Assembly: GCA_051746985.1 (NCBI GenBank)
Contig: JBNJFP010000031.1
Coordinates: forward strand, 1-36,166
Source of the DNA: Fodinibius sp051746985
GTDB lineage: Bacteria; Bacteroidota; Rhodothermia; Balneolales; Balneolaceae
Direction of reading: 5' to 3'
DNA length: 36,166 nt
The notes beneath the pieces are model-generated. The model was not told where the DNA came from, ran no database searches, and was given only the letters and a program-made list of their open reading frames with translations. Positions 8,396 through 16,999 of this stretch are shown here, piece by piece (the stretch's first letter is position 1; every line of letters starts with the position of its first letter). Made by a program: the position numbers and the translations under genes.

Positions 8396-10198
8396 GTGGG
8401 GTCGCTGCGAAAGCTAAATCAATATTTTAAAAAGTATAAGGGAACCATCATACTGGGTTCTCTGTTTTTGACGGCTTCAAATTTCTTTTTGATTTGGATA
8501 CCGGTATATCTGCGCCGTACGGTCGATGAGGTTTCTAATGTTGATGTTGAGAAATCGCCGGATTCTTTCGATTCCATTTTCGAAGTGCTTTTTAACAGCA
8601 GCGCCAGCTGGGCATTGGCTAAAAACGCGTTGTTTCTGGTAGGGGCTGTACTGCTTTCGGGGCTGCTACTTTTTGCCACCCGCCAAACGTTGATTGTAGC
8701 CTCCCGAAAAATTGAGTTTGATCTGCGCAACGATATTTTCGATAAGCTGTTGAAGCTGCCCCAGCGATTTTATAGCAATTACGATTCTGGTGAAGTTTAT
8801 GTGCGGGCCACCGAAGACGTCTCCAAAGTTCGTGAATACTTTGGTCCGGCCTATATGTACACGATTAATACGCTAACGAGGATGGGTTTTATTATTACAA
8901 TGATGGTTATTGTAAGTCCCGAATTAACCTTGTGGGCCCTTCTTCCATTACCATTTTTATCAGCTTTTGCATACTGGGTAAGTGGGTATATCAATGACTA
9001 TTCCAGGATTATCCAGGAGCAGTATTCCACCATTGCCGGTCGGGCAAAAGAATCGTTTTCGAGTATCCGCCTGATAAAAGCCTATAATCGCGAAGGTTAT
9101 GAGGCACAGCGTTTTGAGGATGAAAGTGAATCGTACCGAAAGAAGAAACTTCGGCTCGATCTGGTTGAATCCCTATTCCATCCAACGTTAAACCTGTTGA
9201 TTGGATTATCAGTCGTAATTGTAGTTTGGAAGGCTGGTGAGTTGGTGATTGAAGACCAGTTAACGGTGGGGAACATTCTGGAATTTATCGTGTATGTAGC
9301 ATACTTAACGTGGCCCGTGGCTTCTTTGGGATATACGGTAAATCGATTCCAGCAATCGATGGCATCGTGGAAGCGAATAGATCAGGTGTTGACTGAAAAC
9401 GTACATATCGAGGATAAAAAATACACCGACCAGGAAATCGATGAAATTTCCGGAGCCATAGAATTTAAGGATGTATTCTTTAAGTACCCTGGTGCCGAAG
9501 AGTACGCATTAAAAGATGTAAATTTAAAAGTGGAGCCTGGTCAAAATGCTGCTATCGTTGGAAGAACGGGGAGTGGTAAAACGACGTTAATAGAACTGGT
9601 ACCCCGCTTGTTCGATGTGACAGAAGGAGAGATTTTGATTGATGGAACAAACATAAAATCGATTCCGCTGCAAGTACTTAGAGAGAATATTGGTTTAGTT
9701 CCCCAGGACACTTTTCTGTTTTCTGATACTATTGGAGAAAACATAGCATTTGGAACCAACGGTGCTTCGCAAAATGAAATTGAAGAGGCAGCCGAAAAGG
9801 CTCAGGTGCGCGACAATATTTTGGAATTCGATAAAAAATTCGAGACCATATTAGGAGAACGAGGCATTACCCTGTCGGGCGGACAAAAACAAAGAACCGC
9901 TATCGCCAGGGCATTGATTCGGGATCCTAAAATTATAATACTCGATGATTCGTTAAGTGCAGTAGATACAAAAACTGAAGAAGCCATTCTGCAACATCTT
10001 CGTAAAGAATTAAAAGGAAGGACAACCTTGATGATTAGTCATCGCATCTCAACAATAAAAGATGCTGATGTCATATACTATCTCGAAGATGGAACAGTTG
10101 TAGAGCAGGGAACACATGAAGAATTGCTCGAACAAGAAGGCCGCTATTCAGTAATGTATAACAAACAATTAATAGAAGAAGAATTGGCTGACATTTGA
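8396..10198 (+). CDS. ABC exporter half-transporter with degenerate Walker B (BmrC/YheI-like)
   Basis: This 600-residue protein has an N-terminal six-helix exporter domain (about 1-325) fused to a nucleotide-binding domain (about 350-600). Walker A is at 389-397 (GRTGSGKTT), the signature LSGGQ at 493-497 is intact, and the H-loop (SHR) follows. The Walker B catalytic Glu is replaced by Asp518 (ILDDSLSAVD), the hallmark of the non-catalytic subunit of heterodimeric exporters such as BmrC/BmrD, LmrC/LmrD and TM287/TM288. The partner encoded at 11572 has the opposite defect, which supports a heterodimer. The start is a GTG with a good AGGAAGG Shine-Dalgarno at 8384-8390. Such pumps export hydrophobic drugs, lipids or peptides; the substrate here is unknown. 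A ribonuclease Z gene sits between the two halves. Confidence 0.93.
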   Translation: MGSLRKLNQYFKKYKGTIILGSLFLTASNFFLIWIPVYLRRTVDEVSNVDVEKSPDSFDSIFEVLFNSSASWALAKNALFLVGAVLLSGLLLFATRQTLIVASRKIEFDLRNDIFDKLLKLPQRFYSNYDSGEVYVRATEDVSKVREYFGPAYMYTINTLTRMGFIITMMVIVSPELTLWALLPLPFLSAFAYWVSGYINDYSRIIQEQYSTIAGRAKESFSSIRLIKAYNREGYEAQRFEDESESYRKKKLRLDLVESLFHPTLNLLIGLSVVIVVWKAGELVIEDQLTVGNILEFIVYVAYLTWPVASLGYTVNRFQQSMASWKRIDQVLTENVHIEDKKYTDQEIDEISGAIEFKDVFFKYPGAEEYALKDVNLKVEPGQNAAIVGRTGSGKTTLIELVPRLFDVTEGEILIDGTNIKSIPLQVLRENIGLVPQDTFLFSDTIGENIAFGTNGASQNEIEEAAEKAQVRDNILEFDKKFETILGERGITLSGGQKQRTAIARALIRDPKIIILDDSLSAVDTKTEEAILQHLRKELKGRTTLMISHRISTIKDADVIYYLEDGTVVEQGTHEELLEQEGRYSVMYNKQLIEEELADI

Positions 10199-10290
10199 CG
10201 AATATAACATTCAATAAAAGTAGAATTAATAACGAACAAAGATTGATTGTTTGACCGCAATCTCATCTTAAAATACAAAGAGGTATCACA

Positions 10291-11559
10291 ATGATTATTG
10301 TACCACTCGGTGTTGGATCGGCTACACCAACGGCTACACGTCACCTTTCATCAGTAGCTGTATGGAGAGAAGGCAGCGTTTTTCTATTTGACTGCGGAGA
10401 AAACGCACAAATGCGAATGCTGCAGGGAGGGCTAAAACGTTCTCAAATCGACTGTATCTTTATTTCACATTTTGATACAGATCACTATTCGGGGCTAATT
10501 GGCTTGCTGTCAACGTTACAGCTGCAACGCAGAGATCGTGAATTAACGATCGTTGGTCCCAAAGGGATAAAAGAATTTGTAGAATGGAATTTTGAATTTG
10601 CTAACGTTGATATCAGCTATCCGCTCGACTTCGTGGAAGTGGAAGAAGGATTCGAGGAGCAGCGCGTCGTCGATGAGGATGAATTTTATGTTGAAGCTCG
10701 TCCGTTAAACCACAATAAATTTTGTATGGGCTTTCGATTCCAGGAGAAAGATAAGCCTGGCAAGGTAGATGCTGAAAAGGCCCAGGAGCAAGGTATCAGC
10801 GAAGATTGGCAGTACAAAGAACTGAAAGCCGGTAACGATGTTGAGTTGGACGACGGTACGGTTGTGAAGTCAGCCGATATTGTCGGGCACCCGCGTCCAG
10901 GTGATAGCTTTGCCTATATAACGGATACTAAATACTGTCCCAATTCTGTGAAGCTGGCTATGAATACCAATGTGCTTTTTCACGAGGCGACGTTTAGCGA
11001 AAGCTTGTCGGAAAAAGCCGAGGAGACGGGACATTCTACCGCTAAAGATGCGGCCCGTGTTGCCAATGAAGCTAAAACAAAACTGTTGGTGATTACCCAC
11101 TTCTCTGCACGATATACCAACGAGTATGTGTTGCTGCGTGAGGCCCGGGACGATTTCTTCCCTACTTGGGTAGCTACAGAATTGCGTCCTATTTTCACTG
11201 ATCCGGCTCACGAAAAAGGTATCATCAAGCCGAAGGTTTATCTGAAGGAGATCAACCAGAGCAAGAGTAAGAACAATGATAATGGAGGATCTTCATCCGG
11301 TAAGAAAAAACGTAGCCGAGGAAAGAAGAAGCGTTTTCGAAAGCGGAAAAATTATTCGGGCAAGGGTAAACGATCCCGAAAAAAATATAGCAAGAGCGGA
11401 AGTAGCAGCAGTAGTAGTGAAAGTTCGCGCAAAAGAAGAAAACGCAGCAGCAAAAACGAAAATAATAAGAACAACAATAGTGGTGGTAATGGCGGTAATC
11501 AGCGTCAACCAAAGCAGATTACGCCGCGCACCCCATTTGATGATTTCGATCGGTTCTAA
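10291..11559 (+). CDS. rnz: Ribonuclease Z-like metallo-beta-lactamase protein with basic C-terminal tail
   Basis: This 422-residue protein has a ribonuclease Z core in residues 1-320, the tRNA 3'-end endonuclease of the metallo-beta-lactamase fold. Supporting marks are the LGVGSATPT opening, FDCGE, the metal motif at 60-65, PLNH, the YITDT strand with its metal Asp, HEATF, an HST loop typical of RNase Z and the final ITHFSARY His. The first metal motif reads His60-Phe-Asp62-Thr-Asp64-His65, with Asp where families usually have the second His. Residues 322-422 form a tail absent from standard enzymes (about 305-310 residues): Lys/Arg clusters such as KKKRSRGKKKR and RKRRKR, a run of six Ser, and Asn/Gly-rich spacers. 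It is probably disordered and RNA-binding, which is inference. An AAGAGGT Shine-Dalgarno precedes the ATG. It lies between two ABC exporter halves and 12 bases before the second. Confidence 0.85.
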   Translation: MIIVPLGVGSATPTATRHLSSVAVWREGSVFLFDCGENAQMRMLQGGLKRSQIDCIFISHFDTDHYSGLIGLLSTLQLQRRDRELTIVGPKGIKEFVEWNFEFANVDISYPLDFVEVEEGFEEQRVVDEDEFYVEARPLNHNKFCMGFRFQEKDKPGKVDAEKAQEQGISEDWQYKELKAGNDVELDDGTVVKSADIVGHPRPGDSFAYITDTKYCPNSVKLAMNTNVLFHEATFSESLSEKAEETGHSTAKDAARVANEAKTKLLVITHFSARYTNEYVLLREARDDFFPTWVATELRPIFTDPAHEKGIIKPKVYLKEINQSKSKNNDNGGSSSGKKKRSRGKKKRFRKRKNYSGKGKRSRKKYSKSGSSSSSSESSRKRRKRSSKNENNKNNNSGGNGGNQRQPKQITPRTPFDDFDRF

Positions 11560-11571
11560 TAATTATTTAGC

Positions 11572-13356
11572 GTGAGCAATTCAACAACGGATAAAGCCGT
11601 CGATTCGGATCTACTTCGGCGGCTTTATCAATTTATCAGACCTTACCGATGGTATGTATTGCTGGGTATTGCACTTACCTTAAGTGCTGCCTTTATGGGA
11701 ACGGTACGGCCCAAACTTACTCAAATCGCTGTTGATGAATATATCCGTAATAAGGATTTTCAGGGGTTACTCTGGATTATCTTACTGTTGGTTGGGGCAT
11801 TGGTTGGGGAATTTCTATTGCTCGTTGCAAACACCTATTTGACCCGCTGGTTTGGGCAGGGAACACTTTACAACCTGCGCAATGCCGTCTTTCAAAAAAT
11901 ACAGTCGCTGCACGTACAATTTTTTGATAAAAATCCCATTGGCAGGCTCATCACCCGAACTACCAGTGATATCGAGGCGCTTAGCGACCTGCTCAGTGAT
12001 GGAGTGGTGAATATTATAGGGGATATGTTCCGGCTCTTTTTCATACTCTACTTTATGTTTAGTATGAGTTGGGAACTTACTCTCGTAGCTGTTTCAGTTT
12101 TACCTATTCTTTTTTACGCCACCTTTGTTTTCAAAGCCAAAGTACGGGTTTCTTTTTTGAAGGTGCGGGATCAGATAGCCCGGCTTAACTCATTTGTGCA
12201 GGAGCATATTAATGGGATGGCTATTGTTCAGCTTTTTAGCAAGGAAGAGCGGGAGAAAGAAAAGTTTAAGGAGATTAATGCCGGTCATCGCGATGCCTAT
12301 GTAGAAACGATTTTTTACTTTGCCATCTTTTGGCCAGCGGTAGAAATTATTGCCAGTTTAGCGATGGCGCTGGTTATCTGGTTCGGTGGTGGACGCGCAC
12401 TGATGGGTGAAGTCACCTTCGGGATTCTTCTTGCGTTTGTTCAGTATGTGCGTGATTTCTTTCGACCGATTCAGGGACTTTCAGAAAAATTCAACACCCT
12501 GCAATCGGCTTTGGCCTCGTCGGAGCGTATTTTTAATGTGCTTGATACCGAAAACAAGGTGACTAACCCTGACGATCCCCAACACCTTGACAGTGTGGAG
12601 GGTAAAATTGCGTTCGAAAATGTCTGGTTCGGTTATAATAAGGAAGAGACCGTGTTGAAAGATGTGTCGTTTACCGCAAACCCCGGGGAAACAATTGCCT
12701 TTGTGGGGGCGACCGGGGCAGGAAAATCCACGATTATCAACCTATTGTTGCGCTACTATGATATCAACGAAGGTGCCATCAAGCTTGATGGAGTTGATAT
12801 TCGTGACATGACGCTAAAAGAGCTACGTTCGAATTTTGCGCTTGTATTGCAGGATAATGCCCTTTTTTCTGGTACCATTATGGAAAATATTACGTTGGGT
12901 AATCCCAATATTTCTGAGGAGGAAGTGTTTAATACAACCAGGGAAATCGGGGCTGATGATTTTATCAACAAATTACCCAAAGGATATGATTATGAGCTTC
13001 GTGAACGGGGACAGTCTATCTCGATGGGGCAACGTCAGCTCATTTGTTTTATCCGCGCCATGGTCTATGATCCCAATATTCTTATTTTGGATGAGGCAAC
13101 TTCGAGCATTGATTCCGAAACTGAAGAAACGGTAAACAGGGCATTCAATAAACTTATGGAAGGACGCACCTCTATTGTAATAGCGCACCGCTTATCGACC
13201 ATTCAGGGCGCTGATAATATTATGGTGATGCACAAAGGAGAAATTCGGGAACGCGGTACCCATAAAGAGCTTATTGAACAGCAAGAGGGTATTTACCGAA
13301 AGCTTTATGAGCTGCAATATAAAGATGAACTGCTGCCAGCAGCTAAATCAGAATGA
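11572..13356 (+). CDS. ABC exporter half-transporter with degenerate signature motif (BmrD/YheH-like)
   Basis: This 594-residue protein has a six-helix exporter domain (about 1-330) and a C-terminal nucleotide-binding domain. Walker A GATGAGKS is at 379-386 and Walker B ILDE ends in the catalytic Glu508, so the ATP-hydrolysing residues are complete. The ABC signature is altered: ISMGQ at 483-487 in place of LSGGQ. In heterodimeric exporters the degenerate ATP site pairs the defective Walker B of one subunit with the defective signature of the other. That is exactly the pattern formed with the 8396-10198 protein, so the two should form a pump with one active and one inactive site. The start is a GTG without a clear Shine-Dalgarno, 12 bases after the ribonuclease Z stop. 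The gene is convergent with the aminotransferase, with 10 bases between the stops. Confidence 0.93.
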   Translation: MSNSTTDKAVDSDLLRRLYQFIRPYRWYVLLGIALTLSAAFMGTVRPKLTQIAVDEYIRNKDFQGLLWIILLLVGALVGEFLLLVANTYLTRWFGQGTLYNLRNAVFQKIQSLHVQFFDKNPIGRLITRTTSDIEALSDLLSDGVVNIIGDMFRLFFILYFMFSMSWELTLVAVSVLPILFYATFVFKAKVRVSFLKVRDQIARLNSFVQEHINGMAIVQLFSKEEREKEKFKEINAGHRDAYVETIFYFAIFWPAVEIIASLAMALVIWFGGGRALMGEVTFGILLAFVQYVRDFFRPIQGLSEKFNTLQSALASSERIFNVLDTENKVTNPDDPQHLDSVEGKIAFENVWFGYNKEETVLKDVSFTANPGETIAFVGATGAGKSTIINLLLRYYDINEGAIKLDGVDIRDMTLKELRSNFALVLQDNALFSGTIMENITLGNPNISEEEVFNTTREIGADDFINKLPKGYDYELRERGQSISMGQRQLICFIRAMVYDPNILILDEATSSIDSETEETVNRAFNKLMEGRTSIVIAHRLSTIQGADNIMVMHKGEIRERGTHKELIEQQEGIYRKLYELQYKDELLPAAKSE

Positions 13357-13366
13357 CCTGCACTGA

Positions 13367-14536
13367 CTATATAATTACTTTAACAGTTTGAATAAATCTG
13401 TTGATCTCTTTTTTGGTGTTATAGTAGTGAACGGATGCCCTGACCAGCTCTTCGATATTACGTTCCTGCATATCCAGCAGCGTACTGTTTTTTGAGGAAG
13501 TGCTGACGTTGATATGCTTAGCACGAAGATGATTCTTGATTTCAGTGGGGGTGGAATTTTCAGTGCTAAATGTGACGATACCACACTTTTCGCGGCCAAG
13601 GTCATGGACTAAAATCCCCGGCAGTTTAGAAAGTTGGTCGCGAAGGTGGTTGGCCAACATGGTGATTCGTTGCCAAATATTTTTAATACCAATTTGCTCG
13701 GCATATTCCACGGCTGATTTGAGGCCCAAAATACCAGCATAGTTCATTTCCCAGTTTTCAAATCGGCGGGCGTCGTTTCTAATTTCATATTGATTGGAGG
13801 ATGTCCACCTGGCACCGTGTAAATCAATAAAGGGAGGCGTCAATTTTTTAATGATTCTGCTTCTGACATATAAAAAACCAGTGCCACGAGGTCCGCGCAG
13901 GTATTTTCGGCCCGTCGCAGAAAGTATATCACAGCTAATATTTTGCACATCTACTGGATATTGCCCCACTGATTGACAAGCATCCACCAAGTACAAACAG
14001 TTAAACTGTTGGGCGATGGCTCCAATTTCTTCGACGGGATTAACCAATCCGCTATTAGTAGGAATATGGGTAATGCTGATGAGTTTTACGTCCTCATCCA
14101 TCAATCGCTTTAAAGCCGAAACCGAAGTTTGCCCATATTCGTCATTGGGGATTACTTCAATTTCTATATCGACATCTTTTTTGAGTCGCAGGTAGGAGAT
14201 GAAGTTGCTCGCATATTCCGATTTAGAAGTAAGAATGCGGTCGCCATCCTTAAAATCAATAGCAAAAAAGGCCATATTCCAGGCAGCCGTTGCATTTTCT
14301 AAAAGGGCAATTTCGTGGGCACTTGCGTTGATAAAATTAGCAATAGAATCGTAGGTTTGGTCTATAGTGGGACGGTGTTTGTCAGCTGTCTCATATCCGC
14401 CATACTGCGATTCTTCGTGCAGGTAATTAACAACGGTGTTAGTAACGATATCAGGCATCAGAGAAGCGCCGGCATTATTAAAATGAATCACTTTCTTAGT
14501 GCCGGGCGTGTCTTTTCGAAGGGCAGCGATATCCAT
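13367..14536 (-). CDS. Class V aminotransferase (cysteine desulfurase-like fold)
   Basis: This roughly 389-residue PLP enzyme belongs to the class V (NifS/SufS-like) family. Marks in order are: FNNAGASLMP near the N terminus (substrate or PLP loop), ATAAWNMA for the PLP phosphate region, YLVDACQSVGQYPVD where the Asp contacts the pyridine nitrogen, and SATGRKYLRGPRG with Lys211 as the Schiff-base lysine. It lacks an obvious C-terminal active-site Cys loop of the SufS type, so it is better called a generic aminotransferase or lyase than an Fe-S desulfurase. Some proteins of this style are ergothioneine-type or isopenicillin-epimerase-like lyases. I start it at the ATG (14536); a TTG two codons earlier (14542) is possible. 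No partner enzyme is adjacent, so the substrate is unknown. It is convergent with the ABC gene. Confidence 0.85.
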   Translation of the reverse strand: MDIAALRKDTPGTKKVIHFNNAGASLMPDIVTNTVVNYLHEESQYGGYETADKHRPTIDQTYDSIANFINASAHEIALLENATAAWNMAFFAIDFKDGDRILTSKSEYASNFISYLRLKKDVDIEIEVIPNDEYGQTSVSALKRLMDEDVKLISITHIPTNSGLVNPVEEIGAIAQQFNCLYLVDACQSVGQYPVDVQNISCDILSATGRKYLRGPRGTGFLYVRSRIIKKLTPPFIDLHGARWTSSNQYEIRNDARRFENWEMNYAGILGLKSAVEYAEQIGIKNIWQRITMLANHLRDQLSKLPGILVHDLGREKCGIVTFSTENSTPTEIKNHLRAKHINVSTSSKNSTLLDMQERNIEELVRASVHYYNTKKEINRFIQTVKVII

Positions 14537-14617
14537 GAACAATAAATTATTGGGAAATTATTTTGCAAAAAGGATATCTAAATTTGCTAAAAGAATAAAT
14601 TCTAAATGTACCCAAAT

Positions 14618-14647
14618 AAAAAAGGCAGAGCTGCGTGCCCCGCCTTT
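14618..14647 (-). terminator. Rho-independent terminator after the DUF5343-TPR gene
   Basis: Read on the minus strand, the sequence forms a 10-pair stem: AAAGGCGGGG against CTCTGCCTTT, with two G-U pairs, a seven-base loop, and a run of six T (plus-strand A at 14618-14623). It starts about 20 bases after the stop of the minus-strand gene at 14668, so it should end that transcript before the aminotransferase gene. This makes the aminotransferase a separate unit, probably with its promoter in 14537-14617. Confidence 0.75.
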
Positions 14648-14667
14648 AAACAACATTGCATTATGAA

Positions 14668-16203
14668 TTAATTTCCGAATAATGCTAAAAATTCATCATA
14701 GGCCTTTAAGGCTTCTTCATCTTGATTCATTTCGTCCAGCGTTTCAGCTCGAATAATCATTGCTTTTTGCAGATAATCGCGAAATTTGCTGCTATCCTTA
14801 AACCGGGCAATGAGTTTTTTACTGGCATCAAGAAGAGTCAACTTATCCTCATTATTTTTGATCAGTAGATCAAAACGCTTGCAGTGAATTTCATCAATCT
14901 TCTCATTTACCAAGAGCTCTGATGAGGATTCCATCCGATCAATAATAGCATTATAAAGAGGCATCAGCTGTTCGTTGAGAGGATCTTTTTTCTCCAAAAT
15001 GCTGATCTTATAAAGCATGGCTCTGGATGCCTGTTCATAAAAATCGACATTCTCAGAGTCTTTGAACCGGTCAATTACGGCATTTAACGCCGGTAACGCT
15101 TGCTCACTACGACCTAACTTAAGAAGTGCTACTGCCCGACGAATGACGGCCCGCTCTATGGCTTCGTTAAAGGCCATATTTTGCTGATTATCGTACCGGT
15201 TGATAATAATTTCGAGGGTAGGTACCAACTCTTCCCATCGCTTCAGCTTGTGGAGCAAATCTGATTTCCGAATTAAAGCCTTTTGTACAAATTTCTGTTC
15301 ATTGGTTATATCTTCCATAGTTGACTCTGAAGGGGTTGCCATAGACAGGGGCATTTCTAAATCGGTTGGGGCTACATCAGCATTTTTAGCTTTGGGTGTG
15401 TCTGTTGCTTGTTTATCCGGCAATTTTTTATTGGGTGATGGACGTTCATCCAATCCCCAAATCTCATCTTCGCTGGAAGAAGCATTTTCATGGTTGTCAT
15501 TGTTATGACCAGGTGTTGGGGATTCATTTATAGAAGAAGTAGAATTAGAAGAAGCATTTGTTAGGTCAAAATCTGCAAGAAGATCATCGATATTTTGGTC
15601 GCTTATTTCCTCTCCATTAGTTGCATGATTTTCTGCAAAAGTTGCCTGAGCTACCTTTTTTGTTTCTTTTAAAACGGATTTTTTTGACGATTGAATTTGC
15701 TCTTCCTCCGCAGAAGAATCATTATTTAACACGGCATCAATCGTAGAAGTACCTACATAGGAAACTACTTTACAAAAGGTTCCAGAAATGTATTTAATGA
15801 TAAGATCGGTTTTTTGTCCTTTGAAATGCTGATCAAATAGTTCCTTTACCTTTTCGTCTGAATGCTTATGGATAGAAGAATCTTGATCAAAAATACCTTC
15901 ATATGCTGAAATAAGTCCTTTTGCTAACGCCCGTTTTGTCGTTTTAGGATTCTGGAATTCCTCAAAATAAACGTCTGGTTTGCCGTTATTGTCGATAATT
16001 TGAAAATCTTTCAGAATTCTGATGACCAACAAATCATTGGGATCAGAATAGGAAAGGGTCTCTAAGAGCGTGCTATTTATGACAATGTTTTGAGCATCGT
16101 ATTTAACCAGCGTCTCAATAATGGGATCGAAATTTTTTGTGTTTACTAAAAAAGCCTCGGATACCTTCATGTCCTGAATAGTTGATTGTTGTGTGAAATA
16201 CAT
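14668..16203 (-). CDS. DUF5343-like N-terminal domain plus TPR-like repeat protein
   Basis: I do not recognise a characterised homologue for this roughly 511-residue protein. Three parts are visible. Residues about 10-150 resemble DUF5343 (a helical domain with the pattern FxDPxI-L, LLVIRILKDFQIID, then a lysine/alanine-rich helix and a tail with repeated hydrophobics). Residues about 165-290 are low-complexity, rich in Ser, Asn, Glu, Asp and Pro, and probably a flexible linker. Residues about 300-511 are all helical with TPR-like units of about 40 residues, where segments like LGRSEQALPALNAVIDRFKDS and DEEALKAYDEFLALF recur. No signal peptide or catalytic motif is seen, so it is probably a cytoplasmic scaffold. 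ATG 16203 is chosen because GGTGA lies 13-17 bases upstream; a TTG at 16221 would add six residues. It follows a lone receiver gene by 85 bases on the same strand and ends at a good terminator. Confidence 0.72.
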   Translation of the reverse strand: MYFTQQSTIQDMKVSEAFLVNTKNFDPIIETLVKYDAQNIVINSTLLETLSYSDPNDLLVIRILKDFQIIDNNGKPDVYFEEFQNPKTTKRALAKGLISAYEGIFDQDSSIHKHSDEKVKELFDQHFKGQKTDLIIKYISGTFCKVVSYVGTSTIDAVLNNDSSAEEEQIQSSKKSVLKETKKVAQATFAENHATNGEEISDQNIDDLLADFDLTNASSNSTSSINESPTPGHNNDNHENASSSEDEIWGLDERPSPNKKLPDKQATDTPKAKNADVAPTDLEMPLSMATPSESTMEDITNEQKFVQKALIRKSDLLHKLKRWEELVPTLEIIINRYDNQQNMAFNEAIERAVIRRAVALLKLGRSEQALPALNAVIDRFKDSENVDFYEQASRAMLYKISILEKKDPLNEQLMPLYNAIIDRMESSSELLVNEKIDEIHCKRFDLLIKNNEDKLTLLDASKKLIARFKDSSKFRDYLQKAMIIRAETLDEMNQDEEALKAYDEFLALFGN

Positions 16204-16288
16204 GTTCGTTATTTCACCCAAAAACCACTAATTAAAAACCATTAATAAAGGTTGTTCAAGGTTAGAATTTCATAACAAAAAGAGGAGA

Positions 16289-16687
16289 TTAGTCGGTACT
16301 GTGAGAGAAAGCTTTACGAAAGGCGCTCTCCAAACGTTTTTTCGATAGCGGCTTTAACAGGTAATCCACATAATCGGTTTCGTTGGCGCGGTCCAGATGT
16401 TTGGGATCATCAGAAGAAGTGATAAAAATAAGTTTGACATCACGATACTTGCTGATTTCTTTGGCAGCTTCAATACCATCTATATCGTCTGCAAGGTTTA
16501 TATCCATCAAAATTAAATCTACAGCTCCAATACGCAAAGCAGATTCAATAGCTTGCGAGCCCTTCGAACTGGATCCGATTACGGTGTGACCCATCTGGGT
16601 AAGAATACGCTCAAGCATAACTTGCTGTAGGTGGTCATCCTCAACAATCAACACTTTGCGTGACTTGGAAGGGGTGGATTTCGCCAT
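16289..16687 (-). CDS. Stand-alone CheY-like response regulator receiver
   Basis: This 132-residue protein is a receiver domain with almost nothing else. The acidic pocket is Glu16-Asp17-Asp18, the phospho-accepting Asp is Asp62 (LILMDINL), the conserved Thr/Ser is in FITSSD, and the switch Lys is in LLKPL. There is no DNA-binding or enzymatic output domain, so it must act by binding a partner or relaying phosphate. No histidine kinase gene lies in the window. The DUF5343-TPR gene is 85 bases downstream on the same strand and is the natural candidate partner, by position only. The shared region with the divergent receiver gene at 17000 probably holds its promoter. Confidence 0.93.
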   Translation of the reverse strand: MAKSTPSKSRKVLIVEDDHLQQVMLERILTQMGHTVIGSSSKGSQAIESALRIGAVDLILMDINLADDIDGIEAAKEISKYRDVKLIFITSSDDPKHLDRANETDYVDYLLKPLSKKRLESAFRKAFSHSTD

Positions 16688-16999
16688 AACTATATACCAG
16701 AGATGGGGTTGAAAAAAATTATTTCAATCAGTATCCGAAATTTGAAAGAACTTCACAATAGAAAAGTAAACGTCTGTTGTTTCATGATGTGGTAGCGGTG
16801 ACAATTAAAGGCGGTCGATGTATTGTTTCAAAAGTGGCTTTTGTAGTGCTGAACCGTGTTACAGAATCAAAAAAGGGAAATTAAAAATTATTTAATTAAT
16901 AAAACTTAAGCGAAGGAAGATTAAAAAAGAGTTACCTTTATAAACGATTTATTCACCGACAAGAGAAAGTGGATTTATTTTCTCATAGCACACAATCTA
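16688..16999. other. Divergent intergenic region between two receiver genes
   Basis: These 312 bases separate two divergent CheY-like genes and must hold both promoters. The part next to the plus-strand gene is very A+T-rich (about 16880-16935), as expected of promoter or UP-element DNA. I see no convincing inverted repeat, RNA gene or consensus promoter. A 25-codon reading frame (16818-16895) has no supporting evidence. Confidence 0.5.

Noticed and set aside
11252..11575. Several long alternative frames around the RNase Z tail on both strands
   Set aside because: They arise because the Lys/Arg/Ser-rich repeats have few stop codons in other frames. The RNase Z frame continues from a clear domain.
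13367..14536. Reading the class V aminotransferase as an Fe-S cysteine desulfurase (SufS/IscS)
   Set aside because: No Suf or Isc genes are adjacent and the active-site Cys loop is not evident; a generic class V label is safer.
16818..16895. 25-codon reading frame between the two receiver genes, with three Cys residues
   Set aside because: The ribosome site is weak and the region is A+T-rich intergenic DNA; no feature supports a real peptide.
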